Shown here: positions 1-10,051 of the stretch, in pieces
Numbering within the stretch: the first letter of the stretch is position 1
Layout of the letters: each line of letters starts with the position of its first letter
Origin: Trichococcus pasteurii
Lineage (GTDB): Bacteria; Bacillota; Bacilli; Lactobacillales; Aerococcaceae
Assembly: GCF_900112935.1 (NCBI RefSeq)
Contig: NZ_FONM01000024.1
Location: 1-35,422 of the forward strand
Direction: 5' to 3'
DNA: 35,422 bases
Translations under genes and position numbers: made by a program
Notes under the pieces: model-generated
Database searches by the model: none
What the model was told of the DNA's origin: nothing
What the model saw: the letters and a program-made list of their open reading frames with translations, nothing else

Positions 1-175
1 AGCACCCGTTTCCGGATGTTATCCCCCTCTTATGGGCAGGTTACCCACGTGTTACTCACCCGTTCGCCACTATCTTCTCAGTGGAAGCAAGCTTCCATAG
101 AAAAGACCGTTCGACTTGCATGTATTAGGCACGCCGCCAGCGTTCGTCCTGAGCCAGGATCAAACTCTCATGTAA
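1..175 (-). rRNA. 16S ribosomal RNA, 5' end (partial)
   Basis: The minus strand carries the universal 16S 5' motif AGAGTTTGATCCTGGCTCAG, starting at about 168, followed by GACGAACGCTGGCGGCGTGCC and the V1 hairpin. The gene runs off the left edge of the window, so only about 175 nt of the 5' end are present. The mature 5' end is placed by analogy about 7 nt upstream of the motif. The V1 and V2 text fits Lactobacillales, but I cannot identify the species from it. Confidence 0.97.
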
Positions 176-456
176 ATGTGGACTCTTGTACAGAAATCCT
201 ACATGTTAAGCTGATAGCTCTTAATTTCTTGCTGACTTTATGTTTGCGATACTAAGTATCGCCTTCGTTTGCCTCGACCGAAATCGAAGCTCCCTGCACA
301 TTTGGTTCGTTCATTCTTTGTTCAGTTTTCAAAGGTCAATGGCGCATCACGTATTACGTGATTGCTTATTTATATTAGCACGGCTTCGTTTATCCGTCAA
401 GCTGTTTTTGAAATATTTTTCAAAAACATTTACTGCTGACTGCTCGAAGCAGCAAC
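176..456 (-). other. rRNA leader with boxB-like hairpin and boxA-like antitermination signal
   Basis: This is the transcribed leader between the rrn promoters and 16S. Reading on the minus strand it contains, in order: a 10-bp hairpin at 404-427; a perfect 8-bp palindromic hairpin at 346-362 (atcacgta/tacgtgat), in the position of boxB; and at 316-338 a CTTTGAAAACTGAAC block that matches the boxA-type antitermination signal usual in Firmicutes rRNA leaders. No protein-coding gene is credible here. The functional names rest on position and sequence similarity only. Confidence 0.7.
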
Positions 457-462
457 TTTTAT

Positions 463-491
463 ATCTTATCATCAACACGATTGCATGTCAA
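463..491 (-). promoter_or_regulatory. rrn promoter P2 (16S-proximal)
   Basis: Minus strand: perfect -35 TTGACA (486-491), 17-nt spacer and -10 TAAGAT (463-468), with an AT-rich stretch upstream that could be an UP element. Transcription would start near 456, leaving the boxA/boxB leader ahead of 16S. Confidence 0.75.
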
Positions 492-536
492 CAATTATTT
501 TCAATTGTTTTATTTGCTCTCGTGGACAACTTCTAA

Positions 537-566
537 ATACTACCACCTGGCACCTCCCATTGTCAA
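537..566 (-). promoter_or_regulatory. rrn promoter P1 (distal)
   Basis: Minus strand: perfect -35 TTGACA (561-566), 18-nt spacer and -10 TAGTAT (537-542). It lies about 75 nt upstream of P2. Tandem P1/P2 promoters are the usual arrangement for rRNA operons. Confidence 0.65.
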
Positions 567-655
567 CACTTTTCAGCAGATAAAAACCCGGACCGTCGAA
601 TAAATGACCAGATTTATCTATTCCTTCATTAGAGTGCGAACCAAAAAAACGCGAA

Positions 656-694
656 TAAAAAAGCGGATATCGGGTTTTAATCCGAATATCCGCT
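656..694 (-). terminator. Intrinsic terminator after the downstream PTS IIA gene
   Basis: On the minus strand a stem of about 13 bp (AGCGGATAT... paired with ...ATATCCGCT, positions 662-694) is followed by a run of T. It lies 14 nt after the IIA stop codon and separates the PTS locus from the rrn promoters. Confidence 0.85.
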
Positions 695-707
695 TGCATT
701 TATTATG

Positions 708-1025
708 TTATTTGCCGATCTTCTCGTAGATTTCGACGATTTCTTTCGCCAAGTCTTTGAATGCGATGGACGTCATCAAATGATCTTGTCCATGGACCAT
801 CAATAACGACAGTTCCACTGCATCTCCTGATGCTTCTTGTGTCAACAGACCGGTCTGCGCATGGTGAGCTTCCACCAATGCTTTTTCCGATTCGCTGATT
901 TTTTCGTTCGCTAATGCAAAGTCTCCTGCTTTTGCGGCTTCGATCGCTTCAATCGCATTTCCTTTTGCATCGCCTCCATGCATGATCAATTGCATGATGA
1001 CATCCAGGTTTTTTGGTTCTGCCAT
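708..1025 (-). CDS. PTS lactose/cellobiose-family IIA subunit (copy 1)
   Basis: This is a 105-residue cytoplasmic IIA protein of the lactose/cellobiose PTS family. It accepts phosphate from HPr on a histidine and passes it to IIB. The signature LLMVHGQDHLMT gives the phosphorylated His78, with Asp81 the likely metal ligand at the trimer axis. The length is typical. The start at 1025 is set by AAGGAG a few bases upstream. It lies 25 nt after its IIB partner and is closed by the terminator at 656-694. The protein differs from the second copy (3052-3369) only near the C-terminus (IGK here, IAK there), and the DNA is almost identical, so this is a recent duplicate. Cellobiose or a related beta-glucoside is the likely substrate, judging from the GH1 neighbours. 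Confidence 0.95.
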   Translation of the reverse strand: MAEPKNLDVIMQLIMHGGDAKGNAIEAIEAAKAGDFALANEKISESEKALVEAHHAQTGLLTQEASGDAVELSLLMVHGQDHLMTSIAFKDLAKEIVEIYEKIGK

Positions 1026-1050
1026 TAGAGAAACTCCTTAAGCGTTTTTA

Positions 1051-1371
1051 TTATTCGCCCATCAAAGTGAGGGCTGTTTTCAATACTTTTTCGCCGTTCA
1101 TCATGCCGTAGTCCTGCATGTTGATGACATCCATTTTTGTGTCCGTGCCGGCAACTTTATCTTCGAATTGTTTCTTCATGTATTTAACTTGAGGTCCCAA
1201 CATCAGGACATCGATTTTTTTCTTAGCTAAGTGTGCATCTGCTTCTGAAGCGGATACTGCGAAAATTTCAGCGTCCAATCCTTGCGCTGCTGCTGCCTTT
1301 TGCATTTTTGATACAAGTAAGCTGGTGCTCATTCCAGCTGCACATACTAACATGATTGTTTTGTCTGCCAT
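1051..1371 (-). CDS. PTS lactose/cellobiose-family IIB subunit (copy 1)
   Basis: This is a 106-residue IIB protein. Residues 5-18 carry the phosphate loop, TIMLVCAAGMSTSL, with Cys10 as the phosphorylated residue, as in ChbB/CelA-type IIB. It passes phosphate from IIA to the sugar bound by IIC. I chose the start at MADK (1371) because GGAG lies 9 nt upstream; the two ATGs further upstream sit on or before that site. The protein is identical to the second copy at 3395-3715. Unlike that copy, this gene has its own strong promoter, with a possible CcpA site, just upstream. No IIC gene accompanies this pair, so it must work with the IIC at 3777 or with one elsewhere. Confidence 0.95.
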   Translation of the reverse strand: MADKTIMLVCAAGMSTSLLVSKMQKAAAAQGLDAEIFAVSASEADAHLAKKKIDVLMLGPQVKYMKKQFEDKVAGTDTKMDVINMQDYGMMNGEKVLKTALTLMGE

Positions 1372-1412
1372 ATTCATTCTCTCCATCCATAAAATTAATT
1401 TGATATGCGATT

Positions 1413-1441
1413 ATTATAACACATATGATAGCGTTTGTCGA
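1413..1441 (-). promoter_or_regulatory. Promoter of the second IIB-IIA pair
   Basis: Minus strand: -35 TCGACA (1436-1441), 17-nt spacer and perfect -10 TATAAT (1413-1418), about 40 nt upstream of the IIB start. This is one of the best sigma-A-type promoters in the window. Confidence 0.75.
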
Positions 1442-1452
1442 AAACACTTTCA
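1439..1452 (-). promoter_or_regulatory. Possible CcpA binding site (cre)
   Basis: TGAAAGTGTTTTCG on the minus strand resembles the catabolite-responsive element consensus TGWAARCGYTWNCA, with mismatches at the central C and the last base. It overlaps the -35 box, where CcpA binding would repress. Carbon catabolite control of a beta-glucoside PTS is expected, but the match is imperfect. Confidence 0.4.
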
Positions 1453-1461
1453 TAAATTTTC

Positions 1462-1483
1462 AAGCGGTTTCAGTTAACCGCTT
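1462..1483 (-). terminator. Hairpin after the first GH1 gene, weak terminator
   Basis: A perfect 8-bp stem AAGCGGTT/AACCGCTT with a 6-nt loop follows the GH1 stop at 1511. On the minus strand it is followed by GAAAATTTAT rather than a clean T run, so termination may be partial. It sits just upstream of the IIB promoter. Confidence 0.5.
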
Positions 1484-1510
1484 TCTTTCGGGTTTCGCGG
1501 AGCGAGGACA

Positions 1511-2965
<1,455 letters not shown>

Positions 2966-2995
2966 TTAGTTTGTTTCTGCTTCCCGAAATACAAA

Positions 2996-3031
2996 ATGGA
3001 CCATAAATCATATGAGCGATTTATGGTCCAT
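2996..3031 (-). terminator. Intrinsic terminator after the upstream IIA gene
   Basis: A perfect 14-bp stem (ATGGACCATAAATC paired with its complement, 8-nt loop) is followed on the minus strand by TTTTGTATTT. It lies 20 nt after the IIA stop at 3052 and should cut off most transcription before the GH1 gene at 2947. Confidence 0.8.
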
Positions 3032-3051
3032 CTATGTTTGGTGTCTAGTGA

Positions 3052-3369
3052 TTATTTTGCGATTTTCTCATAGATTTCGACGATTTCTTTCGCCAAGTCT
3101 TTGAATGCGATGGACGTCATCAAATGATCTTGTCCATGGACCATCAATAACGACAGTTCCACTGCATCTCCTGATGCTTCTTGTGTCAACAGGCCGGTCT
3201 GCGCATGGTGAGCTTCCACCAATGCTTTTTCCGATTCGCTGATTTTTTCGTTCGCTAATGCAAAGTCTCCTGCTTTTGCGGCTTCGATCGCTTCAATCGC
3301 ATTTCCTTTTGCATCGCCTCCATGCATGATCAATTGCATGATGACATCCAGGTTTTTTGGTTCTGCCAT
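3052..3369 (-). CDS. PTS lactose/cellobiose-family IIA subunit (copy 2)
   Basis: This 105-residue IIA protein has the same LLMVHGQDHLMT signature, with His78 as the phosphorylated residue. It is the last gene of the GH1-IIC-IIB-IIA operon and is followed by a strong terminator. The start is fixed by the same AAGGAG ribosome site as in copy 1, and the 25-nt IIB-IIA spacer is identical in both copies. The nucleotide differences from 708-1025 are few and lie mostly in the last codons. This copy, next to the only IIC gene in the window, is probably the original. Confidence 0.95.
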   Translation of the reverse strand: MAEPKNLDVIMQLIMHGGDAKGNAIEAIEAAKAGDFALANEKISESEKALVEAHHAQTGLLTQEASGDAVELSLLMVHGQDHLMTSIAFKDLAKEIVEIYEKIAK

Positions 3370-3394
3370 TAGAGAAACTCCTTAAGCGTTTTTA

Positions 3395-3715
3395 TTATTC
3401 GCCCATCAAAGTGAGGGCTGTTTTCAATACTTTTTCGCCGTTCATCATGCCGTAGTCCTGCATGTTGATGACATCCATTTTTGTGTCCGTGCCGGCAACT
3501 TTATCTTCGAATTGTTTCTTCATGTATTTAACTTGAGGTCCCAACATCAGGACATCGATTTTTTTCTTAGCCAAGTGTGCATCTGCTTCTGAAGCGGATA
3601 CTGCGAAAATTTCAGCGTCCAATCCTTGCGCTGCCGCCGCCTTTTGCATTTTTGATACAAGTAAGCTGGTGCTCATTCCAGCTGCACATACTAACATGAT
3701 TGTTTTGTCTGCCAT
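3395..3715 (-). CDS. PTS lactose/cellobiose-family IIB subunit (copy 2)
   Basis: This is a 106-residue IIB protein with the CAAGMSTSLL phosphate loop and Cys10. The amino-acid sequence is identical to 1051-1371; the DNA differs at a few silent sites (for example gctgctgct versus gctgccgcc in the Ala stretch). The start at 3715 is preceded by GGTGGAG about 8 nt away; the in-frame ATG further upstream at 3766 falls in the hairpin that follows IIC and is not credible. The gene lies between IIC and IIA. Confidence 0.95.
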   Translation of the reverse strand: MADKTIMLVCAAGMSTSLLVSKMQKAAAAQGLDAEIFAVSASEADAHLAKKKIDVLMLGPQVKYMKKQFEDKVAGTDTKMDVINMQDYGMMNGEKVLKTALTLMGE

Positions 3716-3742
3716 AATATTTTCTCCACCCTTATATATATT

Positions 3743-3765
3743 TGAGCCCCTATAAAAGGGGCTCA
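3743..3765 (-). other. Intercistronic hairpin between IIC and IIB
   Basis: A perfect 8-bp GC-rich stem TGAGCCCC/GGGGCTCA with a 7-nt loop lies 11 nt after the IIC stop. On the minus strand it is followed by AATATATATAA, not by T residues. It is more likely an RNA-stability or processing element, or a partial attenuator that changes the ratio of IIC to IIB/IIA, than a full terminator. Confidence 0.5.
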
Positions 3766-3776
3766 TTGAGATGCTA

Positions 3777-5087
3777 TTATGCTACTACGTTTCCTGAAGC
3801 ATCAGCTTCAACTTCACCGATTTCAACATTGTATGCTTTGTTGTCTTCGATTTTGAAGAATGGGTAGAAGACTGCAGCACTGATGAATGTTTCAACGATT
3901 TGCCATACAGCACCTCTCCATCCGCTGATCAAGAAACCAGAGAATACTGGAGGAGTTGTCCATGGAATGTTTACCCCGTTTGTAAGAGGAACCAATCCGA
4001 TGCTCATCACGATGTAAGTAAGGATAGCCAAGATTACTGGAGTCAAGATGAATGGAATCATCAAGATTGGGTTCAATACGATTGGCATACCGAAGATCAA
4101 AGGCTCATTGATGTTGAACAATCCAGGTCCGATCGCTAATCTTCCGAGTGTTTTGAATTGAGTAGATCTTGCTGCGAATAAGCACAACAATGCTAAACCT
4201 AATGTTGAACCGGCACCACCGATTTTAATGAAGTTTGCATAGAATTGGTAGTTGACGATGTTCGGTAATTCCAAACCTGCAGCATAAGCATCTGCGTTTT
4301 CTGCAGTCAAAGTCAACCAGATTGGTTGCATTACAGCACCCAAGATGTTTGGACCGTGAAGACCGAATGAGAACAAAAGTGTTTCCAAAATCAGTACCAA
4401 GACAGTTGCAGGCAATGTTGCACCTAAGCTAGTCAGTGGTGCTTGGATGATTTCGAAGATGAATGATTGAGCTGTTTCGTAAGGTGTCAAAGCGAATACC
4501 ATACGCAAGATGTTGAAGATCAGGATAACGAATAATCCAGGGATCAATGCGTCAAATGATTTAGCAACGTTTGATGGTACAGATTCAGGCATGCTTAATT
4601 TCCAGCCGCGAGCCAATACCCAACGGATGATTTCGACTGCGAAAACAGCACTCATCATACCTAGGAACAAACCGCTGGCACTCAAGTTACCCATTGGGAT
4701 TCCTGATGCGTTTTCAGCACTCAATAATGTTGGAGTCAAGATAAGGAACCCAACGATACCATAGATGATTCCTGCCAGATCATCCAAGCCGTAGTGTTTT
4801 GACAAATCTTGGGAAATCCCGATCATAACGAACAAGGTCATGATGTTCATTGTCATGTTGTAAGGTACCATGAAGAATTCTGTCCAGTTGGCACCGAAGA
4901 TGCCTGCCATGAAGTCTGCATAACCCGGAATCGGTAAGTTAGCGAACAATAGGAAAATAGATCCGATGATCAGTAGGGACATTGCTCCGAAGAACCCGCT
5001 CTTGATTGCTGAAAGGTAACGGTTTTCGTTTAATTTGTAAGCAATTGGTCCTAATTTTTCTTGTAATGTATCTAAGAATTTATCCAT
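3777..5087 (-). CDS. PTS lactose/cellobiose-family IIC permease
   Basis: This is a 436-residue membrane permease of the cellobiose/diacetylchitobiose IIC family. It carries the sugar across the membrane and presents it to phosphorylated IIB. Many hydrophobic segments begin at about residue 30. The substrate-site motifs FGLHGPN (His244) and NINEPLIFG (Glu328) are 84 residues apart, the spacing of the two key substrate residues in the ChbC structure. I chose ATG 5087 because GAGGAGG lies 8 nt upstream; ATG 5114 would add nine residues without a ribosome site. It lies between GH1 copy B and IIB and is the only IIC in the window, so it probably serves both IIB-IIA pairs. Confidence 0.95.
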   Translation of the reverse strand: MDKFLDTLQEKLGPIAYKLNENRYLSAIKSGFFGAMSLLIIGSIFLLFANLPIPGYADFMAGIFGANWTEFFMVPYNMTMNIMTLFVMIGISQDLSKHYGLDDLAGIIYGIVGFLILTPTLLSAENASGIPMGNLSASGLFLGMMSAVFAVEIIRWVLARGWKLSMPESVPSNVAKSFDALIPGLFVILIFNILRMVFALTPYETAQSFIFEIIQAPLTSLGATLPATVLVLILETLLFSFGLHGPNILGAVMQPIWLTLTAENADAYAAGLELPNIVNYQFYANFIKIGGAGSTLGLALLCLFAARSTQFKTLGRLAIGPGLFNINEPLIFGMPIVLNPILMIPFILTPVILAILTYIVMSIGLVPLTNGVNIPWTTPPVFSGFLISGWRGAVWQIVETFISAAVFYPFFKIEDNKAYNVEIGEVEADASGNVVA

Positions 5088-5147
5088 AATAAAATCCTCC
5101 TCTGTTAGGAACACTTGTGAAGACAGCGTGCCGTCTTCGAAAACAGT

Positions 5148-5175
5148 AATATAAATTGATATGATTGCTTGTCCG
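5148..5175 (-). promoter_or_regulatory. Possible internal promoter ahead of IIC
   Basis: Minus strand: CGGACA (5170-5175), 16-nt spacer and TATATT (5148-5153), about 60 nt upstream of IIC. Just downstream lies an imperfect GAAGAC...GTCTTC inverted repeat (5119-5138). This 196-nt gap is long for an operon, which suggests some independent control. The -35 box is weak, so this is tentative. Confidence 0.3.
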
Positions 5176-5283
5176 GATTCTGCCAGTCAGTATCAGAACA
5201 ATGGGCATTCGTCTTTCGCCTTCATTTGCCGCTGTTCTTTATCAACAACGGATGGTGCGAAAAACTTTTCTTGCTTTCTACCT

Positions 5284-6699
<1,416 letters not shown>

Positions 6700-6827
6700 C
6701 TATCGATTTCCACTCAGGAAGCCGACCGCCTTTAAGCGGTTACATGATTTTCAAAAGCGAACTCTCTTCTTTTAAAAAGAGTCGTTTCCAGATCGCGAAT
6801 GCGCTTTCTGTTTTTCAACATAACCCT

Positions 6828-6855
6828 ATTATAGAGTTTGTGAACGAAATGTAAA
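6828..6855 (-). promoter_or_regulatory. Promoter of the GH1-IIC-IIB-IIA operon
   Basis: Minus strand: -35 TTTACA (6850-6855), 16-nt spacer and perfect -10 TATAAT (6828-6833). Transcription would start near 6821, leaving a leader of about 135 nt. The -35 box adjoins an extra GTTTCA half-site (6858-6863), which may be part of the regulator's binding region. Confidence 0.75.
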
Positions 6856-6899
6856 CAGTTTCACCCCGTAAAGGAACAACAATCATCTTTTGGAATGAT

Positions 6900-6926
6900 G
6901 TTTCACAAAAGAAACGTTTTGTTTCA
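6900..6926. promoter_or_regulatory. Composite palindromic operator, probably for the RpiR-type regulator
   Basis: Three half-sites lie in a row: GTTTCA (6900-6905), GAAAC (6911-6915) and GTTTCA (6921-6926), forming two overlapping inverted repeats. The same three half-sites with the same spacing occur at 22061-22087, upstream of the GH4 gene. In both loci the site ends exactly 66 bp upstream of a -10 box. It adjoins the 3' end of the RpiR gene. Assigning it to that regulator is inference from its position and from the matched sugar enzymes. Confidence 0.65.
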
Positions 6927-6936
6927 GCCTAATCTT

Positions 6937-7695
6937 TCATTGAGGCTTATGGTTGCGCATTTGTTGCATGTAATTATAATTGCGTCTTGCCAGTGTTTCA
7001 ATCAAAAACACGGCCGGCAATTGGGAAGTGACGTTGACCTCTTCGTCGACATATTCAGGCGTCAGGTGATAGGCGAGGTTGATATCTGATTGCCTTGCCA
7101 ACGAATTGGTGGAGGAATTCGTGATGCTGATGATTTTGCTGCCCAGACTCTTCAGATCTCCCGCTTTCCTTAACATGATCTCTGTTTCTCCGGAAACGGA
7201 ACAAACAATTGCAACGGTATTTGTATATTGCCGGCTGATCAAGTGAAATGGATAGTAGGGATCTTGGATATGGAAAGTGCTTTGACCCAAGTTTGAAAAC
7301 TGTCGGGATGCATAGGCAGCAATCAGGCCAGAAGTGCCGATGCCGAAAAAGAGGGCAACATCGGAATTGGATATCATTTCGACTGCAGCTTGTATTTTTT
7401 CTTCGTATTCCGACTGCATGGAACGGCTGAAAAACTCTTCGACGATTTCGGAAGTTTCAAACACCTTCTTATTGTGTTTGCGGTTGTCCATTTCCTTCAG
7501 ATGCAGCTTGCACTCCCAGATATTTTCGAAACCCAACTTGCTGATGGTCCGCGTAACCGTCGCCGGCGATACATGGGTCTCGGAAGCTATCTCGCGAACG
7601 CTCATACGGATGACTTTTTGGGTATGCTGCACGATGTACTCGTATACCTTTAACTCTGTATTCGTCAGTAACTTCACATTCTCTTGATTGAACAC
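6937..7695 (-). CDS. RpiR-family transcriptional regulator (HTH and SIS domains)
   Basis: This is a 252-residue regulator. Residues 1 to about 77 form an RpiR-type helix-turn-helix (MSVREIASETHVSPATVTRT), and about 105-235 a SIS sugar-phosphate-binding domain (FFGIGTSGLIA, VCSVSGETE). It would sense a phosphorylated sugar, here probably cellobiose-6-phosphate or a related ester. The start codon is GTG at 7695, with AGGGG 7 nt upstream. The gene lies directly upstream of the PTS operon in the same orientation, with a 252-nt gap that carries the promoter and operator. The operator sits well upstream of the -35 box at both putative targets, which fits an activator; GlvR of Bacillus subtilis is an RpiR-family activator of a GH4-containing operon. 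Confidence 0.92.
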   Translation of the reverse strand: MFNQENVKLLTNTELKVYEYIVQHTQKVIRMSVREIASETHVSPATVTRTISKLGFENIWECKLHLKEMDNRKHNKKVFETSEIVEEFFSRSMQSEYEEKIQAAVEMISNSDVALFFGIGTSGLIAAYASRQFSNLGQSTFHIQDPYYPFHLISRQYTNTVAIVCSVSGETEIMLRKAGDLKSLGSKIISITNSSTNSLARQSDINLAYHLTPEYVDEEVNVTSQLPAVFLIETLARRNYNYMQQMRNHKPQ

Positions 7696-7795
7696 GTAAA
7701 AACCCCTTTATCCGGAACAAAATAAGCTCTGAGGCGTGCATTAGTTCGTTGTCTTTTCTTCTTAACCATTTTACCATTCATTTTGAAAAAAACAA

Positions 7796-7836
7796 AAAAC
7801 AAAACAATTTTACGCAACGCAAAATTGTTTTGTTTT
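7796..7836 (-). terminator. Strong AT-rich terminator after the 345-residue protein gene
   Basis: A perfect 16-bp inverted repeat (7796-7811 with 7821-7836, 9-nt loop) lies 36 nt after the stop codon at 7872. It continues on the minus strand into TTTGTTTTTTTC. It separates this gene from the RpiR gene. Confidence 0.85.
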
Positions 7837-7871
7837 CTTATGATGCTTATTTCAGAAAAATAGGCTTGTTC

Positions 7872-8909
7872 TCAGAAGATATCTTCCGAAAGGCTTTTGC
7901 GGAAAGCCTCGATTTTCCGTAATCTGCTCTTTTCACCGTGCGCGATGTCCAGCTCATCCAGCAAGGGAACCAACATTTCGTAGGTTTCCAACACGCTGTC
8001 GCCGCGCATTTCGATTTTTGCGGGAAAAACTTTCGCCTCAAACAGATATTTGTACAATTCGAATTGGATATCGCGTGATTTATCGGAAGTCAGCACAGTG
8101 GCCAGCAGCACTTCCCCTGATTTTTTATCAGCGATGGCCATCATCTTCACAAAACGCGGCCGCTCCCCTTCTTTGAAAGTGATTGGTTGCGGCAAATAGA
8201 ACAAGTCTATTTCGAAAGTGTTTCTTAGGAAGCTTTTCTTTTCCATCATCAGACGACGGATTTCGAACTGGGAAAGCATCAGATCGTATGGACCTTTCGT
8301 CAATTCGCCACCAGTCAGGAACGCGAGGATATGTTCCTCTTTCAATTTCCAGACACTGTCCTTTGTTCCGGCTTGGTAATAGTAGCGCGTCGGAACATCA
8401 TCCGCAGCAAAAGACTTGTCAAAGTCCAGCTTGCTGTAGACAGGGAACATTTCCAAAAAGCTCTCCAGCACCCGCTCGAAAAGAGCGATGTCCTCTTCGG
8501 TCGCCGACCAAGGAACAAAGCCTGGAGTAAAATCCAGAAGTTCCGGCCAAGCTTTCTTGCCGCGGAATTTGACATCCGTTGTGCGGATGCGGTTATAGTC
8601 GATTTCTTCCAGTTTATTTCTGTCGACGAATTCCAGCCTGATGTTTTTCAGCTTTTCGGTATATTCCCCGATGCCATCCGCTTCCGTAAACTCCGACTCC
8701 AAAAGATCCAAATAAAGGATGTATTCCGAAACATCCCGGAAGACGCTCAACCCGATGCTGTCCTCATCCAGCCCATCCAAGGCAAAGAATACCGGCTCCT
8801 TGCGATCGGAATATTTGATTCCGACTACGTCCGTGTCTTTCATTATTTCCCAAGGCTTCAATTTATGAAAAGCCTTTATGTTTTCGTACAATTTTTGATA
8901 ATCTCTCAT
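7872..8909 (-). CDS. Uncharacterised cytoplasmic protein, 345 residues
   Basis: I do not recognise a function. The protein is charged, with no signal peptide or membrane segment. The C-terminal third (RPRFVKMMAIADKKSGEVL... to ...IEMRGDSVLETYEMLVPLLDEL) recalls the DUF6930/DUF7309 type of domain, but I rely on memory for that. The start at 8909 is set by AGGAG 6 nt upstream. The gene stands alone: a strong terminator follows it, and the GNAT gene upstream is divergent. Codon use looks like its neighbours, so nothing suggests recent transfer. Confidence 0.75.
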   Translation of the reverse strand: MRDYQKLYENIKAFHKLKPWEIMKDTDVVGIKYSDRKEPVFFALDGLDEDSIGLSVFRDVSEYILYLDLLESEFTEADGIGEYTEKLKNIRLEFVDRNKLEEIDYNRIRTTDVKFRGKKAWPELLDFTPGFVPWSATEEDIALFERVLESFLEMFPVYSKLDFDKSFAADDVPTRYYYQAGTKDSVWKLKEEHILAFLTGGELTKGPYDLMLSQFEIRRLMMEKKSFLRNTFEIDLFYLPQPITFKEGERPRFVKMMAIADKKSGEVLLATVLTSDKSRDIQFELYKYLFEAKVFPAKIEMRGDSVLETYEMLVPLLDELDIAHGEKSRLRKIEAFRKSLSEDIF

Positions 8910-9034
8910 TTATATCTCCTATCTATTTACAAAACATAAGCCTATGAACCTTTATAAAAATGAAATTCGCAGAAGATGCTGCTTTTTAGTCAGTTATCCC
9001 TAGCGCTTTCCACCGCATATGTTGTTTCAGCTTA

Positions 9035-9064
9035 TTGTAACAAATTCCTTTCCTATGCTATCAT
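9035..9064 (+). promoter_or_regulatory. Probable promoter of the GNAT gene
   Basis: TTGTAA (9035-9040), 18-nt spacer and TATCAT (9059-9064), 45 nt upstream of the ATG. It is a moderate match and the best candidate in the divergent gap. Confidence 0.45.
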
Positions 9065-9108
9065 ATCTTGAAGCGTGCATCAATTTTTCTTTTTTAAGGA
9101 GTCCAAAA

Positions 9109-9870
9109 ATGACCTTTTCTTTCAAGGATATCGAACATAGCAAGTCAGTAGTCAAAGAAACCTCTCTGTACACTCACTATCACAATGAAACGGCCCTTTT
9201 TATGTATATCGAAAATTACGTGATTTTCCATCGCGTGCCAACCTTCGCTGAATTCATCGAGGCGGAAGCCTATTTGAAATCAGCGCATCAAAAAGATAAC
9301 CAGGATTTCATAAAATTCATTTGGCCCGAAGATTGCGAAATTCCGCAGCCGATCATTTCCTATCTGGGTTCGAACGACTTCAGCCTCGATGTATTGGAAC
9401 TGTACGCGGCCCTTCCCGGAACCTTTGAGCCGACGCGGATTGATGAAACACCTTCCGATGTCAAAGTGGAATGGGTGAACGCCGACAACCGCAGCGCCTA
9501 TCTGGCTTTGTCCGCACGGGCAGACAAGGAAGTCAGCGAGGAATTCGCAAAACAAAAGCAGCCCTACACCCAAGCTAAATTCGACAACCCAGCTTTCCGT
9601 CCCATCGTGGCCCTGCGCTCCGATGAAGCGGTCGGTTCCATCGACCTTTATCTGAAAGAGGAAAGTATTGAAATCGATAACTTTCACGTTGCTGTAGATT
9701 CCCGGGGTAAAGGGATTGGAACGGCTCTGCAGCAATTCGTGATGGATCATGCCGACGGGAAGACCGTCCTTTTAGTGGCTGATGCAGCGGATACGGCGCG
9801 CGAGATGTACAATCGTCAAAATTACACATATATTTCTTTCCGCTACGAGCTCCTTAAAGTCTTCAAATAA
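9109..9870 (+). CDS. GNAT-family N-acetyltransferase
   Basis: This is a 253-residue protein. The C-terminal half (about 118-250) is a GNAT fold: VAVDSRGKGIGTALQQFV holds the acetyl-CoA pyrophosphate loop (Arg199 to Gly204), and the end REMYNRQNYTYISFRYELL is the usual last strands. The N-terminal half (1 to about 110) is a separate domain I cannot name. The acceptor substrate cannot be told from the sequence. I chose ATG 9109 because AAGGAG lies 7 nt upstream; an in-frame ATG at 9019 would place the promoter inside the gene. Confidence 0.9.
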   Translation: MTFSFKDIEHSKSVVKETSLYTHYHNETALFMYIENYVIFHRVPTFAEFIEAEAYLKSAHQKDNQDFIKFIWPEDCEIPQPIISYLGSNDFSLDVLELYAALPGTFEPTRIDETPSDVKVEWVNADNRSAYLALSARADKEVSEEFAKQKQPYTQAKFDNPAFRPIVALRSDEAVGSIDLYLKEESIEIDNFHVAVDSRGKGIGTALQQFVMDHADGKTVLLVADAADTAREMYNRQNYTYISFRYELLKVFK

Positions 9871-9880
9871 CGGATCAACG

Positions 9881-9903
9881 GGCTGTCTCATACGTAGACG
9901 GCC
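9881..9903 (+). other. Hairpin after the GNAT gene
   Basis: An 8-bp stem GGCTGTCT/AGACGGCC (one G-U pair) with a 7-nt loop lies 10 nt after the stop codon. There is only a weak T-rich tail (TATTCTG), so termination is uncertain. Confidence 0.35.
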
Positions 9904-9937
9904 TATTCTGCAGGCAGCAGCCATAACTAGAGCGAAA

Positions 9938-9968
9938 GTTGTCCGGTAATCCGATTGAATCGGACAAC
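9938..9968. repeat. Inverted repeat with alternative pairings
   Basis: GTTGTCCG (9938-9945) pairs perfectly with CGGACAAC (9961-9968), while inside them TCCGATT-G-AATCGGA forms a competing palindrome that uses part of the same 3' arm. It sits in the convergent gap between the GNAT gene and the DUF503 gene. Confidence 0.5.
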
Positions 9969-9984
9969 CAGAGTGCTAATAGCA

Positions 9985-10038
9985 ACAAAAAGGGCTGCAT
10001 CAGATCCAGAGAGTGCTACGCTGGTTCTGATACAGCCC
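9985..10038 (-). terminator. Intrinsic terminator of the DUF503 gene
   Basis: A 13-bp stem (10026-10038 with 9992-10004, one mismatch) begins 14 nt after the stop codon and is followed on the minus strand by TTTTTGTT. Confidence 0.8.
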
Positions 10039-10051
10039 CTATTTACTTTTC

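Noticed and set aside
472-699. A 75-codon open frame between rrn and the PTS locus
   Set aside because: It runs through the rrn promoters and the IIA terminator and has no ribosome site or family likeness.
7796-7836. An RpiR operator in the perfect palindrome upstream of the regulator gene
   Set aside because: It lacks the GTTTCA half-sites, has a T-rich tail and directly follows a stop codon, so a terminator explains it better.
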